Numbered from the stretch's first letter, positions 39,366-48,197 are shown. The stretch: DNA of 64,000 nt from JBCFBK01 sp038562555 (GCA_038562555.1 JBCFBK010000010.1:1-64000); one strand, 5' to 3'. Translations and numbers: made by a program. Notes: generated by a model from the letters alone, not told the origin.

Positions 39366-40898
39366 ATGAATACGCAAAAAAACAGCTTGCTGAAACATTT
39401 TCGTACTAAACTTCATCCCTTTCAGATTGAACACCAACGTATGGAATTCCCTGCGGGGATTTCCGCTTCGCTCCAATTCGCCAATAAACATTCTCTTGGG
39501 CGAAAGCTCCGGCTTTCATGGCTCGTTTCAGTTGGGCTCCTCCTTGTATCGGGAATACGCGCCACCGCAGTTCAAAAACCTAACTTTATTTTGATACTGA
39601 CCGATGATCAGGGATGGACAAGCAGTTCTCAGCTCATGGATAATCAAATCTCCAATTCAAAAAGCGACTATTATGAAACTCCGAACATAGAGAGGCTGGC
39701 TTCAAAAGGAATCCGCTTTACAAACGGATACGCACCCTGTGCCTTATGCTGTCCCTCCCGAAGAAGCATTTTATTTGGCCAAACCCCCATGCGGCAAGGA
39801 GATGATGAACAATTCAAAAAAAATTTTAATCCTGGCAACAGCATCCAATTATCCATTCCATCGCTGTTGAAATCAATTGATCCGGACTATCGGACTGCGC
39901 ATTACGGCAAATGGGACCTTCGGGCTGATATTTTTCCTGAAGACGTGGGTTATGACGAAAGCGACGGCAATACGGTAAATAAAAACGGCGATGTCTCATC
40001 CGGTAAAGAAACTAAATTTACAGCCCTTTTTCTCAACAACGATCCCAAACGAATTGAAACCATTACCGATCGTGCTGTTAATTTCATGGAAAGGCAGGTT
40101 AAGAACGGACATCCCTTTTACCTTCAGATATCACATTATGCCACCCATGTCGATATTCAAACCAAAGAAGAAACCTATAAAAAATACCTTCAAAAGAAAA
40201 AAGGCGACATCCATTCGAATCCCGGCTGGGCAGGAATGCTGGAAAACCTGGATTTAGGGATCGGAAAAATTATGGATGAGATCAATCAGCTTGGGATTGC
40301 AGACAACACTTATCTCATTCTCATATCTGACAATGGGGGTGTTGAATTTATCCCTCCGGTAGCAAATAAGTTCGATCATCCTTCAGTTTTTAAAAGTCAT
40401 TCCCGTAATTATCCTCTTCGCGGAGGAAAATGGACCTTGTACGAAGGTGGGATCAGAGTTCCTTTTATCGTGTACGGCCCGCGAATAAAGCCGGGAACAC
40501 AATGTGATGTTCCGGTTGCGGGATGGGATATTTTGCCTACATTATCTGATCTGGCAAAGAACCCGAATCTGCTTCCGGATAATCTGGATGGAACAAGTCT
40601 TCGTCCTTTACTGGAAAAAGGAAATACATTGAAACGGGAAAGAGAAGGACTGATTTTCCATTATTTTGGGAAATCCCATTCAGCAATCCGGCTTGGCGAT
40701 TACAAACTGATCAGATTTTGGGATCTGAAAAGAACGGAATTATATGATCTAAAGAAAGATCCCGGTGAATTGAATGACCTCTCTCAAAAATATCCGGAGA
40801 AGGTGAGTGAATTAGAGCAGTTGCTGATAAATTATATAAAAGAAGTTCATTCAGAAGTTCTGTATCCGTCTGCTTCAAAAAATAATAACTTAAACTAA
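39366..40898 (+). CDS. Sulfatase with unusual N-terminus and CCPSRRSILFG signature
   Basis: 510 residues. The hydrophobic signal segment (LSWLVSVGLLLVSGIRATA) starts only about 50 residues into the frame; ATGs are at 39366 and 39441 and neither gives a normal short signal peptide. Cys128 begins CCPSRRSILFG, where the usual L-T-G is L-F-G. ILILTDDQGWTSSSQLMDNQ and LILISDNGGVEFIPPVA hold metal ligands, and AHYGKWDLRAD replaces the usual GKWHLG. The frame is intact through ELYDLKKDPGELNDLSQKYP. Probably active but of a less common S1 branch. Confidence 0.85.
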   Translation: MNTQKNSLLKHFRTKLHPFQIEHQRMEFPAGISASLQFANKHSLGRKLRLSWLVSVGLLLVSGIRATAVQKPNFILILTDDQGWTSSSQLMDNQISNSKSDYYETPNIERLASKGIRFTNGYAPCALCCPSRRSILFGQTPMRQGDDEQFKKNFNPGNSIQLSIPSLLKSIDPDYRTAHYGKWDLRADIFPEDVGYDESDGNTVNKNGDVSSGKETKFTALFLNNDPKRIETITDRAVNFMERQVKNGHPFYLQISHYATHVDIQTKEETYKKYLQKKKGDIHSNPGWAGMLENLDLGIGKIMDEINQLGIADNTYLILISDNGGVEFIPPVANKFDHPSVFKSHSRNYPLRGGKWTLYEGGIRVPFIVYGPRIKPGTQCDVPVAGWDILPTLSDLAKNPNLLPDNLDGTSLRPLLEKGNTLKREREGLIFHYFGKSHSAIRLGDYKLIRFWDLKRTELYDLKKDPGELNDLSQKYPEKVSELEQLLINYIKEVHSEVLYPSASKNNNLN

Positions 40899-40906
40899 GA
40901 TACACG

Positions 40907-42439
40907 ATGCAAACAGCACAGATCCTGATCGCCGTGGGAGTGGTTTCCTCAACATTTTGCATGCCGTCAGCGAGTATGGCAAAACCGAAACAGCATAAAT
41001 CGCCCAATATCATTTATATACTGGCTGATGACCTGGGTTATGGCGATATTTCCGTAAATAACCCGGACAGCAAGATCCTTACTCCGAACATTGACCGTCT
41101 GGCCTCACAGGGGATCCGGTTTACCGACGCCCATTCTCCCTCGGCTGTTTGTACGCCAACCCGCTATGGAATACTTACCGGTCGTTATGCCTGGCGAAGC
41201 CCTTTAAAATCGGGCGTACTGAACGGGTATAGTCAGCCGTTGATCGAAAGAGACCGGACAACAGTAGCCTCTTTCCTGAAAAACAACGGGTATACCACAG
41301 CTGTTGTCGGGAAATGGCATCTCGGCCTCGGCTGGGTTCAAAAGGAAAATGCAGGAAACAGGCCGGAAGCAAATCCCTCCTCCCCTGTTAAAGCCATCCA
41401 TCCTGAACAGCTTGATTTTTCCTTTCCTCCAACCGATGGGCCTCTTCATCATGGGTTTGACTATTCTTATATTCTGCCGGCTTCGCTGGATATGCCGCCC
41501 TATTGTTATCTTGAGAATGGTAAACTGACGGCTCCGCTCACGGAACAGACCCCCGGAAATAACCCCGACAACGGTACAACAGGAGCCTTTTGGAGAGAAG
41601 GATTAATGGCCGCAGGGTTTGATTTTGAGCTGGTCACGCCAACATTCATGCAAAAAGCCGTTTCATATATCAAAAAACAGGCATCTTCAGAAAAGCCATT
41701 TTTTCTCTATCTGCCATTTCCGTCGCCCCATACACCCTGGCTGCCATTACCCAAATACAACGGAACATCAAAAGCCGGTCAGTATGGCGACTTCGTGCAA
41801 ATGGTTGATGCCCAGGTTGGGGAAATCATGGAAACACTGACTGAAATGGGACTCGATGATAACACAATTGTGTTCTTTACCAGTGATAACGGACCCTTTT
41901 GGAAACCTCAGTTTATCGAAGAATTTGACCACCGGGCAACCTCGATCTATCGCGGAATGAAAGCGGACGCCTATGAAGGAGGCCACCGGATCCCGCTTAT
42001 CGTCAGGTGGCCAGGTAAGATCAAATCGGCGAATCAGTGCGCTGAACCAGTTTCCTTGACGGGTTTACTGGCAACATGTGCCGGAATTCTCACTAAAGAG
42101 CTGTCTGGCAAGGAAGGTGAGGACAGCTTCAGCATCCTTCCGCTTCTTCTTGATAATCCGAATGAATATGTACGGCCGGAAGCACTGATCCAGCATTCCT
42201 CAAAGGGTATTTTCGTTGTACGACAGGGCAATTGGAAACTAATATTGGGACTGGGTTCAGGAGGTTTTTCCAAACCGGAATACGAAGAGGCTAAAGAAAG
42301 CGGACCGGCAGGTCAACTGTATAACCTGAAAGAAGACCCTTCTGAAACGAATAACGTGTATTTGGAATATCCTGCAAAAGTTGCAGAATTAAATTCAACC
42401 CTTAAAAAATATCAGGAAACAGGTCGCAGCCGCGAGTAA
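40907..42439 (+). CDS. Sulfatase with CTPTR signature (S1_15-like)
   Basis: 510 residues with a signal peptide. Cys82 in VCTPTRYGILTGRYAWRS is the formylglycine site; threonine replaces the signature serine, a feature of the S1_15 branch, which includes 6-O-sulfatases for galactose or N-acetylgalactosamine. IIYILADDLGYGDISVNNPD and VFFTSDNGPFWKPQF hold the metal ligands, and AVVGKWHLGLGW the substrate-side Lys and His. It is the last gene of the plus-strand PUL; a -7 box for the next gene follows within 40 bases. Confidence 0.9.
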   Translation: MQTAQILIAVGVVSSTFCMPSASMAKPKQHKSPNIIYILADDLGYGDISVNNPDSKILTPNIDRLASQGIRFTDAHSPSAVCTPTRYGILTGRYAWRSPLKSGVLNGYSQPLIERDRTTVASFLKNNGYTTAVVGKWHLGLGWVQKENAGNRPEANPSSPVKAIHPEQLDFSFPPTDGPLHHGFDYSYILPASLDMPPYCYLENGKLTAPLTEQTPGNNPDNGTTGAFWREGLMAAGFDFELVTPTFMQKAVSYIKKQASSEKPFFLYLPFPSPHTPWLPLPKYNGTSKAGQYGDFVQMVDAQVGEIMETLTEMGLDDNTIVFFTSDNGPFWKPQFIEEFDHRATSIYRGMKADAYEGGHRIPLIVRWPGKIKSANQCAEPVSLTGLLATCAGILTKELSGKEGEDSFSILPLLLDNPNEYVRPEALIQHSSKGIFVVRQGNWKLILGLGSGGFSKPEYEEAKESGPAGQLYNLKEDPSETNNVYLEYPAKVAELNSTLKKYQETGRSRE

Positions 42440-42470
42440 TCCAAAAAGTTCAAAGAGCCGATATTTCTGT

Positions 42471-42478
42471 TATATTTG
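42471..42478 (+). promoter_or_regulatory. -7 box of the phosphotransferase-RapZ gene
   Basis: TATATTTG matches TAnnTTTG exactly, 23 bases before the TTG start and 56 before the first ATG. It marks the end of the PUL as a transcription unit. Confidence 0.45.
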
Positions 42479-42501
42479 TTTTCCAACAAAAACAAGGAGC
42501 T

Positions 42502-43929
42502 TTGGACTTAAAGATAAAAGAAGAACTGATCAGGATGTTTGAAAATCATTTCAGCGAAGAAATGATTTCATTTGAAGTGCTGCCACCATCGGGCTCTTAC
42601 AGGGAATACTGCCGCATAAAAAGTGAAAACCACCAGGCAATCGGCTCCTGGAATCACGACATTCAGGAAAACATGGCGTTCCTGAACTTCTCGGTGCATT
42701 TTTTCAGCCAGGGGATAACCGTTCCGCAGATTTACGCGGTAAATGCCGGAAAAACAGGTTACCTGCAGGAAGACCTCGGAAACATTACCCTCTTTGACTA
42801 CCTAAGTGAAATCAGGGAAAAAGAAGGCTTCTCCGAAAAAATTATATCGGCTTATAAAAAAGTGCTTGATGAGCTGCCCCGGATCCAAATCGCCGCAGGT
42901 AAAGGGATTGATTACCAGTATTGTTACCCCCGTGCCGCTTTCGACAAGCAGTCGATGATGTGGGACCTGAATTATTTCAAATATTATTTTTTGAAACTTG
43001 CCCGCATCTCTTTCGACGAGCAGGCCCTGGAAGATGATTTTGAGAACTTTACAGTCTACCTGCTCAGGGCCGAAAGTGACTTCTTTCTCTATCGCGATTT
43101 TCAGTCGCGCAATATCATGATGAAAGACAACAAAGTCGCCTTCATTGATTACCAGGGTGGCCGGAAAGGTGCGCTTCAGTACGACCTGGCATCGTTGCTC
43201 TACGACGCCAAAGCCGACATCCCGCAGGCCATCCGGAATGAGTTGCTGGAATATTATCTTGATGTACTTGAAAAGTATAAACAGATAGACCGTGAGAAGT
43301 TCAAGGCGTTTTATACCGGTTATGCCGTCATCCGGATTATGCAGGCCATGGGCGCTTATGGTTTCCGTGGATTTTATGAAAAGAAGGAGCACTTTTTGAA
43401 AAGTATCCCCTATGCCCTCGAAAACCTCAAATACCTTCTTCAGAATAACAACATTCCTGAAAAACTGCCCGAGCTTTTCAAGGTTCTTGAAGCCGTTACC
43501 CAGTCGGAATACCTCAAGAAATTCACGGTTTCAAAAAATACGCTGACCGTACGGGTGGAGAGTTTTTCCTATAAAAAAGGACTTCCTGCCGATCCGTCGG
43601 GCAACGGCGGCGGGTTTATTTTTGACTGCCGCGCTATTCACAATCCGGGACGGTATGAGGAATACAAGCAACTTACGGGTAAAGACTCCAGGGTCATCCA
43701 GTTTCTGGAATCAAACTCGGAAATAGCCGTTTTTCTCGAACATGTTTTTGCGCTGGCCGGTCAGTCGGTAACCACATACCTCTCACGTGGTTTCAGACAC
43801 CTAAGCATTAACTTTGGTTGCACCGGCGGACAGCACCGCTCGGTTTATGCCGCTGAAAAGACTGCCGAGTACCTCAGAAACAATTTTCCGGTCCACGTTG
43901 TTCTCTCTCACAGAGAACTTGATCTTTAA
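42502..43929 (+). CDS. Fusion of an APH-type phosphotransferase and a RapZ C-terminal domain
   Basis: 475 residues from a TTG at 42502; the first ATG is at 42535 and would remove 11 residues. An AAGGAG lies only two bases before the TTG, so the ATG is a real alternative. The N-terminal domain (about 1-320) is an aminoglycoside/choline-kinase fold: FFLYRDFQSRNIMMKDNKV (catalytic Asp and Asn) and VAFIDYQGGRKGALQYDLAS (metal-binding Asp). The C-terminal domain (about 345-475) is RapZ-like, with FIFDCRAIHNPGRYEEY and INFGCTGGQHRSVYAAE. Such fusions are common in Bacteroidota, and a sugar-kinase role like AmgK has been suggested for the kinase part; the substrate is not known. Confidence 0.82.
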   Translation: MDLKIKEELIRMFENHFSEEMISFEVLPPSGSYREYCRIKSENHQAIGSWNHDIQENMAFLNFSVHFFSQGITVPQIYAVNAGKTGYLQEDLGNITLFDYLSEIREKEGFSEKIISAYKKVLDELPRIQIAAGKGIDYQYCYPRAAFDKQSMMWDLNYFKYYFLKLARISFDEQALEDDFENFTVYLLRAESDFFLYRDFQSRNIMMKDNKVAFIDYQGGRKGALQYDLASLLYDAKADIPQAIRNELLEYYLDVLEKYKQIDREKFKAFYTGYAVIRIMQAMGAYGFRGFYEKKEHFLKSIPYALENLKYLLQNNNIPEKLPELFKVLEAVTQSEYLKKFTVSKNTLTVRVESFSYKKGLPADPSGNGGGFIFDCRAIHNPGRYEEYKQLTGKDSRVIQFLESNSEIAVFLEHVFALAGQSVTTYLSRGFRHLSINFGCTGGQHRSVYAAEKTAEYLRNNFPVHVVLSHRELDL

Positions 43930-43935
43930 GTCACC

Positions 43936-44073
43936 ATGGGTAAAAACGCGTGTAAAAAAGAAGGCTACAAGGAGCCGGAAATTCCGGTTTATAAATGCAA
44001 AAAATGCGGGCTAACCGCAGAAAAGGAAAAGAAACTTTGTAAACCCAAAGAGGTGAAAGAGCATAGAGCATAG
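43936..44073 (+). CDS. Small zinc-ribbon-like protein, 45 residues
   Basis: The ATG lies six bases after the preceding stop. The peptide is highly basic and has four cysteines (6, 21, 24, 35), with YKCKKCGLTAEKEKKLCKP forming a C-x2-C...C pattern typical of a single zinc ribbon or knuckle. The last codons (EHRA and the TAG stop) lie inside a mosaic repeat copy, so the C-terminus may have been set by the repeat. No function is assigned. Tight spacing suggests co-transcription with the phosphotransferase-RapZ gene. Confidence 0.6.
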   Translation: MGKNACKKEGYKEPEIPVYKCKKCGLTAEKEKKLCKPKEVKEHRA

Positions 44074-44150
44074 CGGAGACCGGAATCGGAAGAGGGTTGC
44101 ACGGTGTTTGGTTTTACCATTCTTACTAACAGCTTGATACTTGTGTCTGA
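44060..44150. repeat. Mosaic repeat, copy B (inverted)
   Basis: Read on the minus strand: GACACAAGTATCAAG, CTGTTAG, GGTAAAACCAAACACC, GTGCAACCCTCTTCCG, GGTCTCCGCTATGCTCTATG. This is the module order of copy A. It overlaps the end of the 45-residue gene and runs to the edge of the next leader. Confidence 0.75.
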
Positions 44151-44170
44151 CTTTATCTTACATCACAAAC

Positions 44171-45058
44171 ATGAAAAAAATTAAACCATTTTTCCTTTTA
44201 TTGCTGGCGACAGGTTCCGCCAACGCCCAGGACCTTTCTTCCCTGATCGCTAACGGAAGCAAGGTTGAAAAGGTAGCCGGCGGTTATTCGTTTACCGAAG
44301 GTCCGGCTGTGGCTCAGGACGGTGAAATTTTTTTTACGGACCAGCCTAACAATGCGATCCATATCTGGAACGAAAAAAAAGGTATCCGCAGGTTTGAAAC
44401 TGACGGAGAACGGGCAAATGGCCTCTATTTTGACGCCGAGGGAGGACTGATCGCCTGTGCCGATTTCCGCAATAAGCTGATCCGTATCAGTATGGACGGA
44501 CAAAAGTCAGTGCTGGCCGACAGCTACGACGGGAAACACCTCAACGGCCCTAATGATCTATGGATACACCCCAACGGTAATATCTATATCACCGACAGCT
44601 ATTACCGCCGACCCTGGTGGCCCGAAGAACACAAACAGGAGCAGGATGTGCGCGGCGTTTACTGCCTGTACCCTGACGGGCGGCTGATCAGGCTGATTGA
44701 CGATTATAAAATGCCTAATGGTATTATCGGAACGCCCGACGGAAAAACGCTGTATGTTGCCGACATCCAGGACGGCAAAACCTGGAAATATACAATTAAC
44801 GAAGATGGGTCGATTTCAAATAAAGCATTATTTGCTCCGGAAGGATCAGACGGCATGACCATCGACGCAAAAGGCAATGTTTACCTGACCAATAAGGCCG
44901 TGTCGGTCTTTGCACCCGGCGGACAAAAACTCGGCGAGCTGATTGTCCCGGAACAACCGGCAAATATAACTTTTGGAGGAAGGGACAGAAAAACGCTGTT
45001 TATTACAGCCCGGACGTCTGTTTACACGATCAGGATGAATGTGAGCGGCATAAAATAA
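44171..45058 (+). CDS. SMP-30/gluconolactonase-family exported protein
   Basis: 295 residues from the ATG at 44171, which begins a clean signal peptide (MKKIKPFFLLLLATGSANAQ). A six-bladed beta-propeller of the SGL family: SFTEGPAVAQDGEIFFTDQP carries the metal-binding Glu, HLNGPNDLWIHPNGNIYITD the Asn, and GSDGMTIDAKGNVYLTN the Asp. The usual reaction is lactone hydrolysis of an oxidised sugar. Although outside the PUL, such an activity could follow the sugar-oxidation step suggested there. The link is speculative. Confidence 0.88.
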   Translation: MKKIKPFFLLLLATGSANAQDLSSLIANGSKVEKVAGGYSFTEGPAVAQDGEIFFTDQPNNAIHIWNEKKGIRRFETDGERANGLYFDAEGGLIACADFRNKLIRISMDGQKSVLADSYDGKHLNGPNDLWIHPNGNIYITDSYYRRPWWPEEHKQEQDVRGVYCLYPDGRLIRLIDDYKMPNGIIGTPDGKTLYVADIQDGKTWKYTINEDGSISNKALFAPEGSDGMTIDAKGNVYLTNKAVSVFAPGGQKLGELIVPEQPANITFGGRDRKTLFITARTSVYTIRMNVSGIK

Positions 45059-45095
45059 AAAAGCGACTGGCACCCATCAGCAGGTCGCCAGTCGC
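45056..45095 (-). terminator. Terminator of the TPR gene
   Basis: GCGACTGG (45063-45070) pairs with CCAGTCGC (45088-45095). On the minus strand the stem is followed by a T-run, 18 bases after the TPR stop. It also sits just past the stop of the convergent gluconolactonase-like gene but lacks a T-run in that direction. Confidence 0.8.
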
Positions 45096-45112
45096 ATTTC
45101 CGGTTAAAAAAA

Positions 45113-45961
45113 TTACAATACCGAATTACAAGCTTCAATGAGCTTGGCAGCATTGGCATTCGATGCATCCAACGCTTTGGCTTTTTCCAAAACTGCCAGG
45201 GCAGCTTTAAATTCGACCTTCGATTTTTCCAGTTCTGCCGTATATGCAGCATCATCAGTTTTGAGGGTTCCGGCCTTCACTTTTTCATTAGCCGCATTAA
45301 TAATGGTCACCCCCTTTTTGTACAGATCATTTCCTTCCATGACATACACATTGGCCAGTGCGGAAGTAATTTTCTCTTCGTTCGGAAACTTTGCAGCTGC
45401 TTCTTCCAATGTCTTCTTATACTCGTCGTCTTTATCCTGCTTTTTGAGGGATACAGCTTTGTAATAATAAGCATTGTCTGCATTATAATTTGCAGCGGCT
45501 GCCTGCCCGAACAATTCGACCGCCTGGTCAAACTTCTGCCCTTTGTAAGCAGCAATGCCTGCATTGTAATAAAGACTTCCCTTGTCTTCTGCACCAGCTT
45601 CAACAGCCTTCTTATATGAATCAATGGCTTCGGTATACTTATCCATCTTCACATAGGCATTTCCCTTATATTCATGCGCCTTCGCGACGTTTGCATTGGC
45701 AGCTATCGCCTTGTCGAAATAAGGAATCGCGGCATCATACTTATCGGCCTGGAAAGCCGCAAAGCCAATATTAAAATTGATGGAGGCATCAACCTGCACA
45801 TCGCCCAGATTTTTCATGGCATTATCATACAATTCGAAGGCCTTTGCATACTCCTTAGCCTGTAACGCCTCATTGGCCTTGTTAATCATATCGGCAGCGT
45901 CCTGGGCAAATCCCAAAAACGCCCCCAGAACAAAAACAATCGCTAAAAAACTACTTTTCAT
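45113..45961 (-). CDS. Exported TPR-repeat protein
   Basis: 282 residues with a signal peptide (AIVFVLGAFLGFAQDAADM). At least four to five TPR units (about 25-190), such as SINFNIGFAAFQADKYDAAI, AKAHEYKGNAYVKMDKYTEA and GSLYYNAGIAAYKGQKFDQA, then an Ala/Lys-rich helical C-terminus. Probably a periplasmic protein-binding scaffold. An AAGGAG lies just upstream of the ATG, unusual for this genome, and a TATTTTTG -7 box is at 46039-46032. No specific function can be given. Confidence 0.75.
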   Translation of the reverse strand: MKSSFLAIVFVLGAFLGFAQDAADMINKANEALQAKEYAKAFELYDNAMKNLGDVQVDASINFNIGFAAFQADKYDAAIPYFDKAIAANANVAKAHEYKGNAYVKMDKYTEAIDSYKKAVEAGAEDKGSLYYNAGIAAYKGQKFDQAVELFGQAAAANYNADNAYYYKAVSLKKQDKDDEYKKTLEEAAAKFPNEEKITSALANVYVMEGNDLYKKGVTIINAANEKVKAGTLKTDDAAYTAELEKSKVEFKAALAVLEKAKALDASNANAAKLIEACNSVL

Positions 45962-46031
45962 ACTTTACTCCTTTTAAATGGGGTTTATAATACTATTTGT
46001 TAAATTTTCACTAACAATTCAACTTACTCAT

Positions 46032-46039
46032 CAAAAATA
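46032..46039 (-). promoter_or_regulatory. -7 box of the TPR gene
   Basis: Minus-strand TATTTTTG is an exact TAnnTTTG match, 70 bases before the ATG at 45961. The remainder of 45962-46188 shows no other feature. Confidence 0.4.
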
Positions 46040-46188
46040 GCAATAATGATGAAAAAAACGAATAAAAAATTTGTATTTGCCCTGGCCTGTTTGTAAAAAC
46101 GGGAAGAAACTTAAAAAGTCATGCTTAATTTCGCATCATCCGAACAAATCGCCCGTTTTGAAATGTTGATACCTGGCCGGCCGTTCTG

Positions 46189-46788
46189 TTAGGCTCTCCT
46201 CGCCATTCTTCGAAGTATGACATAGAGGTAGCACAGCAGGTAAAAAAACACCAGGATGGAAATGATATAAACGGCAATACCCATTGATCCCGGGTTAAAC
46301 ATATAACGGGCTGCCGATAAATAGAGTATAGGAAAGCATAAAAAAAGTAATAAGGCCAGCAAAAAAACAAGGCGGGCATTCCCGGTCTTTTCTATTCGCC
46401 AGGTGACTACTGCCCAGGCCAGCGCTCCGGCGCCCCATAAAGTCGCCGGCAAAGGATCCCGTCCGCCGGCAAAGCCCATTACCGCGAAAATCGCCGGTAT
46501 CAGTGATATCAGCCAGACAATCCTTAACAGGCTTGCCTGCATCTTAGCTTCCTGTTCCGGCGAATTAAAAATGGGGAACATTTTTTTTGGCTGGACTGCG
46601 GCCTGGTTAAAACCGGACGAAAACAGATCCTGCCTGCTGCTGATCAGTTTCCTTTGCATTCCCAGTTCCACAGCAACCTCCACCGCTTCTTCACGATAAT
46701 TCTTATAATTCCGCAGCACCTCCATCAACTGACAATCGGTATACTGATCAAAACGCTTCCTTATACTTTCCCTATCCGGTAAGATCAT
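46189..46788 (-). CDS. Uncharacterised membrane protein
   Basis: 199 residues from the ATG at 46788 (MILPDRESIRKRFDQYTDCQ); a start 33 bases upstream would overlap repeat-derived sequence. A soluble N-terminal helix region (about 1-75, VLRNYKNYREEAVEVAVELG, often seen in short membrane proteins of Bacteroidota) is followed by four predicted transmembrane segments (about 85-195), including IVWLISLIPAIFAVMGFAGG and LVFLLALLLFLCFPILYLSA. I do not recognise a family with a known function. It stands alone between repeat-rich gaps. Confidence 0.65.
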   Translation of the reverse strand: MILPDRESIRKRFDQYTDCQLMEVLRNYKNYREEAVEVAVELGMQRKLISSRQDLFSSGFNQAAVQPKKMFPIFNSPEQEAKMQASLLRIVWLISLIPAIFAVMGFAGGRDPLPATLWGAGALAWAVVTWRIEKTGNARLVFLLALLLFLCFPILYLSAARYMFNPGSMGIAVYIISILVFFYLLCYLYVILRRMARRA

Positions 46789-46805
46789 AATTTTATAACT
46801 AAACA

Positions 46806-46962
46806 CAAGTATCAAAATCAAAGAACAAAAAAGCCGTTAGCTGTTAGCTTTTAGAAGTAGATAAAACATGCTCCTCCCTGCACCCATGCTACCCTGCGAC
46901 TGTATTCCGGTCTCCCGTCTCCGCTATGCTCTATGCTCTATGCTCTATGCTTTTTGCAAAAG
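46806..46962. repeat. Mosaic repeat, copy C
   Basis: Plus strand: ACACAAGTATCAAAATC, then GCCGTTA-GCTGTTA-GCTTTTA, then CTGCACCCATGCTACCCTGC, then CCGGTCTCCCGTCTCCG, then four heptamers of the type GCTCTAT. It fills the gap between the membrane protein and the alcohol dehydrogenase. Confidence 0.8.
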
Positions 46963-47004
46963 TAAACTTTAAACCCATTAACAACGTTCTTTCTGTTGAT
47001 TTTG

Positions 47005-47012
47005 TAACTTTG
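47005..47012 (+). promoter_or_regulatory. -7 box of the alcohol dehydrogenase gene
   Basis: TAACTTTG matches TAnnTTTG exactly, 24 bases before the ATG at 47037, which supports that start over in-frame ATGs lying in the repeat upstream. Confidence 0.5.
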
Positions 47013-47036
47013 AAAGATCATCAAAATACTCGGCAT

Positions 47037-48197
47037 ATGTATAATTTTCAGTTTAAGAACCCGGTTAAAATTCTTTTTGGCAAGGGACAAATTTCGAAAA
47101 TTCGGAAGGAATTGCCAACTGGGGTGAAGATCATGTTGACTTACGGTGGAGGAAGCATTTTCAGCAATGGCGTTTATGACCAGGTCAAAAAGGCCACGGA
47201 TGGTCTTCTCCTGATTGAATTCGGCGGTATTGAACCCAATCCGCGATTCGAAACCCTCATGAAAGCAGTTGAGATTTGCAAAAGAGAAAAGGTTGAGTAC
47301 CTGCTTGCCGTGGGAGGCGGTTCTGTGCTCGACGGCACCAAATTCATTGCCGCCGCTGCTTTGTATGAAGGATCAGATCCCTGGGATATCATGGCAAAAA
47401 AAGATAAAATTACTGTCGAAAAAGCCTTGCCTATCGGCTCCGTACTAACCCTTCCGGCCACCGGTTCGGAGATGAACGGAACTGCCGTCATCTCGAAAGA
47501 GGAAACGCAGGAAAAAATCAGTTTTGCGTCCACGGCCACGTTTCCGCGGTTTTCGGTGCTCGATCCCGAGGTGATCTTTTCCCTGCCGGCAAATCAGGTG
47601 GCCAACGGCATTGTTGACGCGTTTATCCACGTCGTTGAGCAATACCTCACTTATCCCGTCAATTCGCCACTGCAGGACCGCTTCGCGGAAGCGATCATGA
47701 AAACACTCGTAGAGGAGGGACCTAAGGTCCTCGCTAACCCGACCGATTACGATGCTGCGGCAAATTTGATGTGGTGTGCAACAATGGCCCTGAACGGACT
47801 GATCGGATTGGGTGTTCCGCAGGACTGGGCAACACACATGATCGGACATGAATTAACCGCTTATCACGGCATTGACCATGCCCGCACCCTCGCCATCGTC
47901 CTGCCGGGGATCATGCACATCAGGAGAAACGAAAAACAGGACAAGCTCTTGCAGTATGGGGAACGGATTTGGAGCATTACCTCGGGAAGCACCAACGAAC
48001 GCATTGACCAGGCCATTCAAAAAACCGTTGACTTTTTTGAGTCGACAGGCATAAAAACCACACTTCCCGATTATGAAGTGCCCGTTGAGACAATTTTTAA
48101 AATCACCGAAAGGGTAAAAAGCCGGGGTAGTAAATTCGGCGAAAAAGCCGACATTGGTCCTGAGGAGATCAAACTGATCCTTGAAGACCGGCTGTAA
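47037..48197 (+). CDS. Iron-containing alcohol dehydrogenase (YqhD/BDH type)
   Basis: 386 residues from the ATG at 47037 (MYNFQFKNPVKILFGKGQ). The open frame reaches further upstream but only through repeat DNA. The NAD(P)-binding loop is LLAVGGGSVLDGTKFIAAAA, and metal ligands come from IVDAFIHVVEQYL and MIGHELTAYHGIDHARTLAI. It reduces aldehydes to alcohols, usually with NADPH in this branch. Its stop touches the stop of the convergent recN with no gap. Confidence 0.92.
   Translation: MYNFQFKNPVKILFGKGQISKIRKELPTGVKIMLTYGGGSIFSNGVYDQVKKATDGLLLIEFGGIEPNPRFETLMKAVEICKREKVEYLLAVGGGSVLDGTKFIAAAALYEGSDPWDIMAKKDKITVEKALPIGSVLTLPATGSEMNGTAVISKEETQEKISFASTATFPRFSVLDPEVIFSLPANQVANGIVDAFIHVVEQYLTYPVNSPLQDRFAEAIMKTLVEEGPKVLANPTDYDAAANLMWCATMALNGLIGLGVPQDWATHMIGHELTAYHGIDHARTLAIVLPGIMHIRRNEKQDKLLQYGERIWSITSGSTNERIDQAIQKTVDFFESTGIKTTLPDYEVPVETIFKITERVKSRGSKFGEKADIGPEEIKLILEDRL

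Noticed and set aside
46926..47036. Upstream extension of the alcohol dehydrogenase frame
   Set aside because: It is made of heptamer repeat DNA and a promoter box; homologues begin at MYNFQFKNPV.
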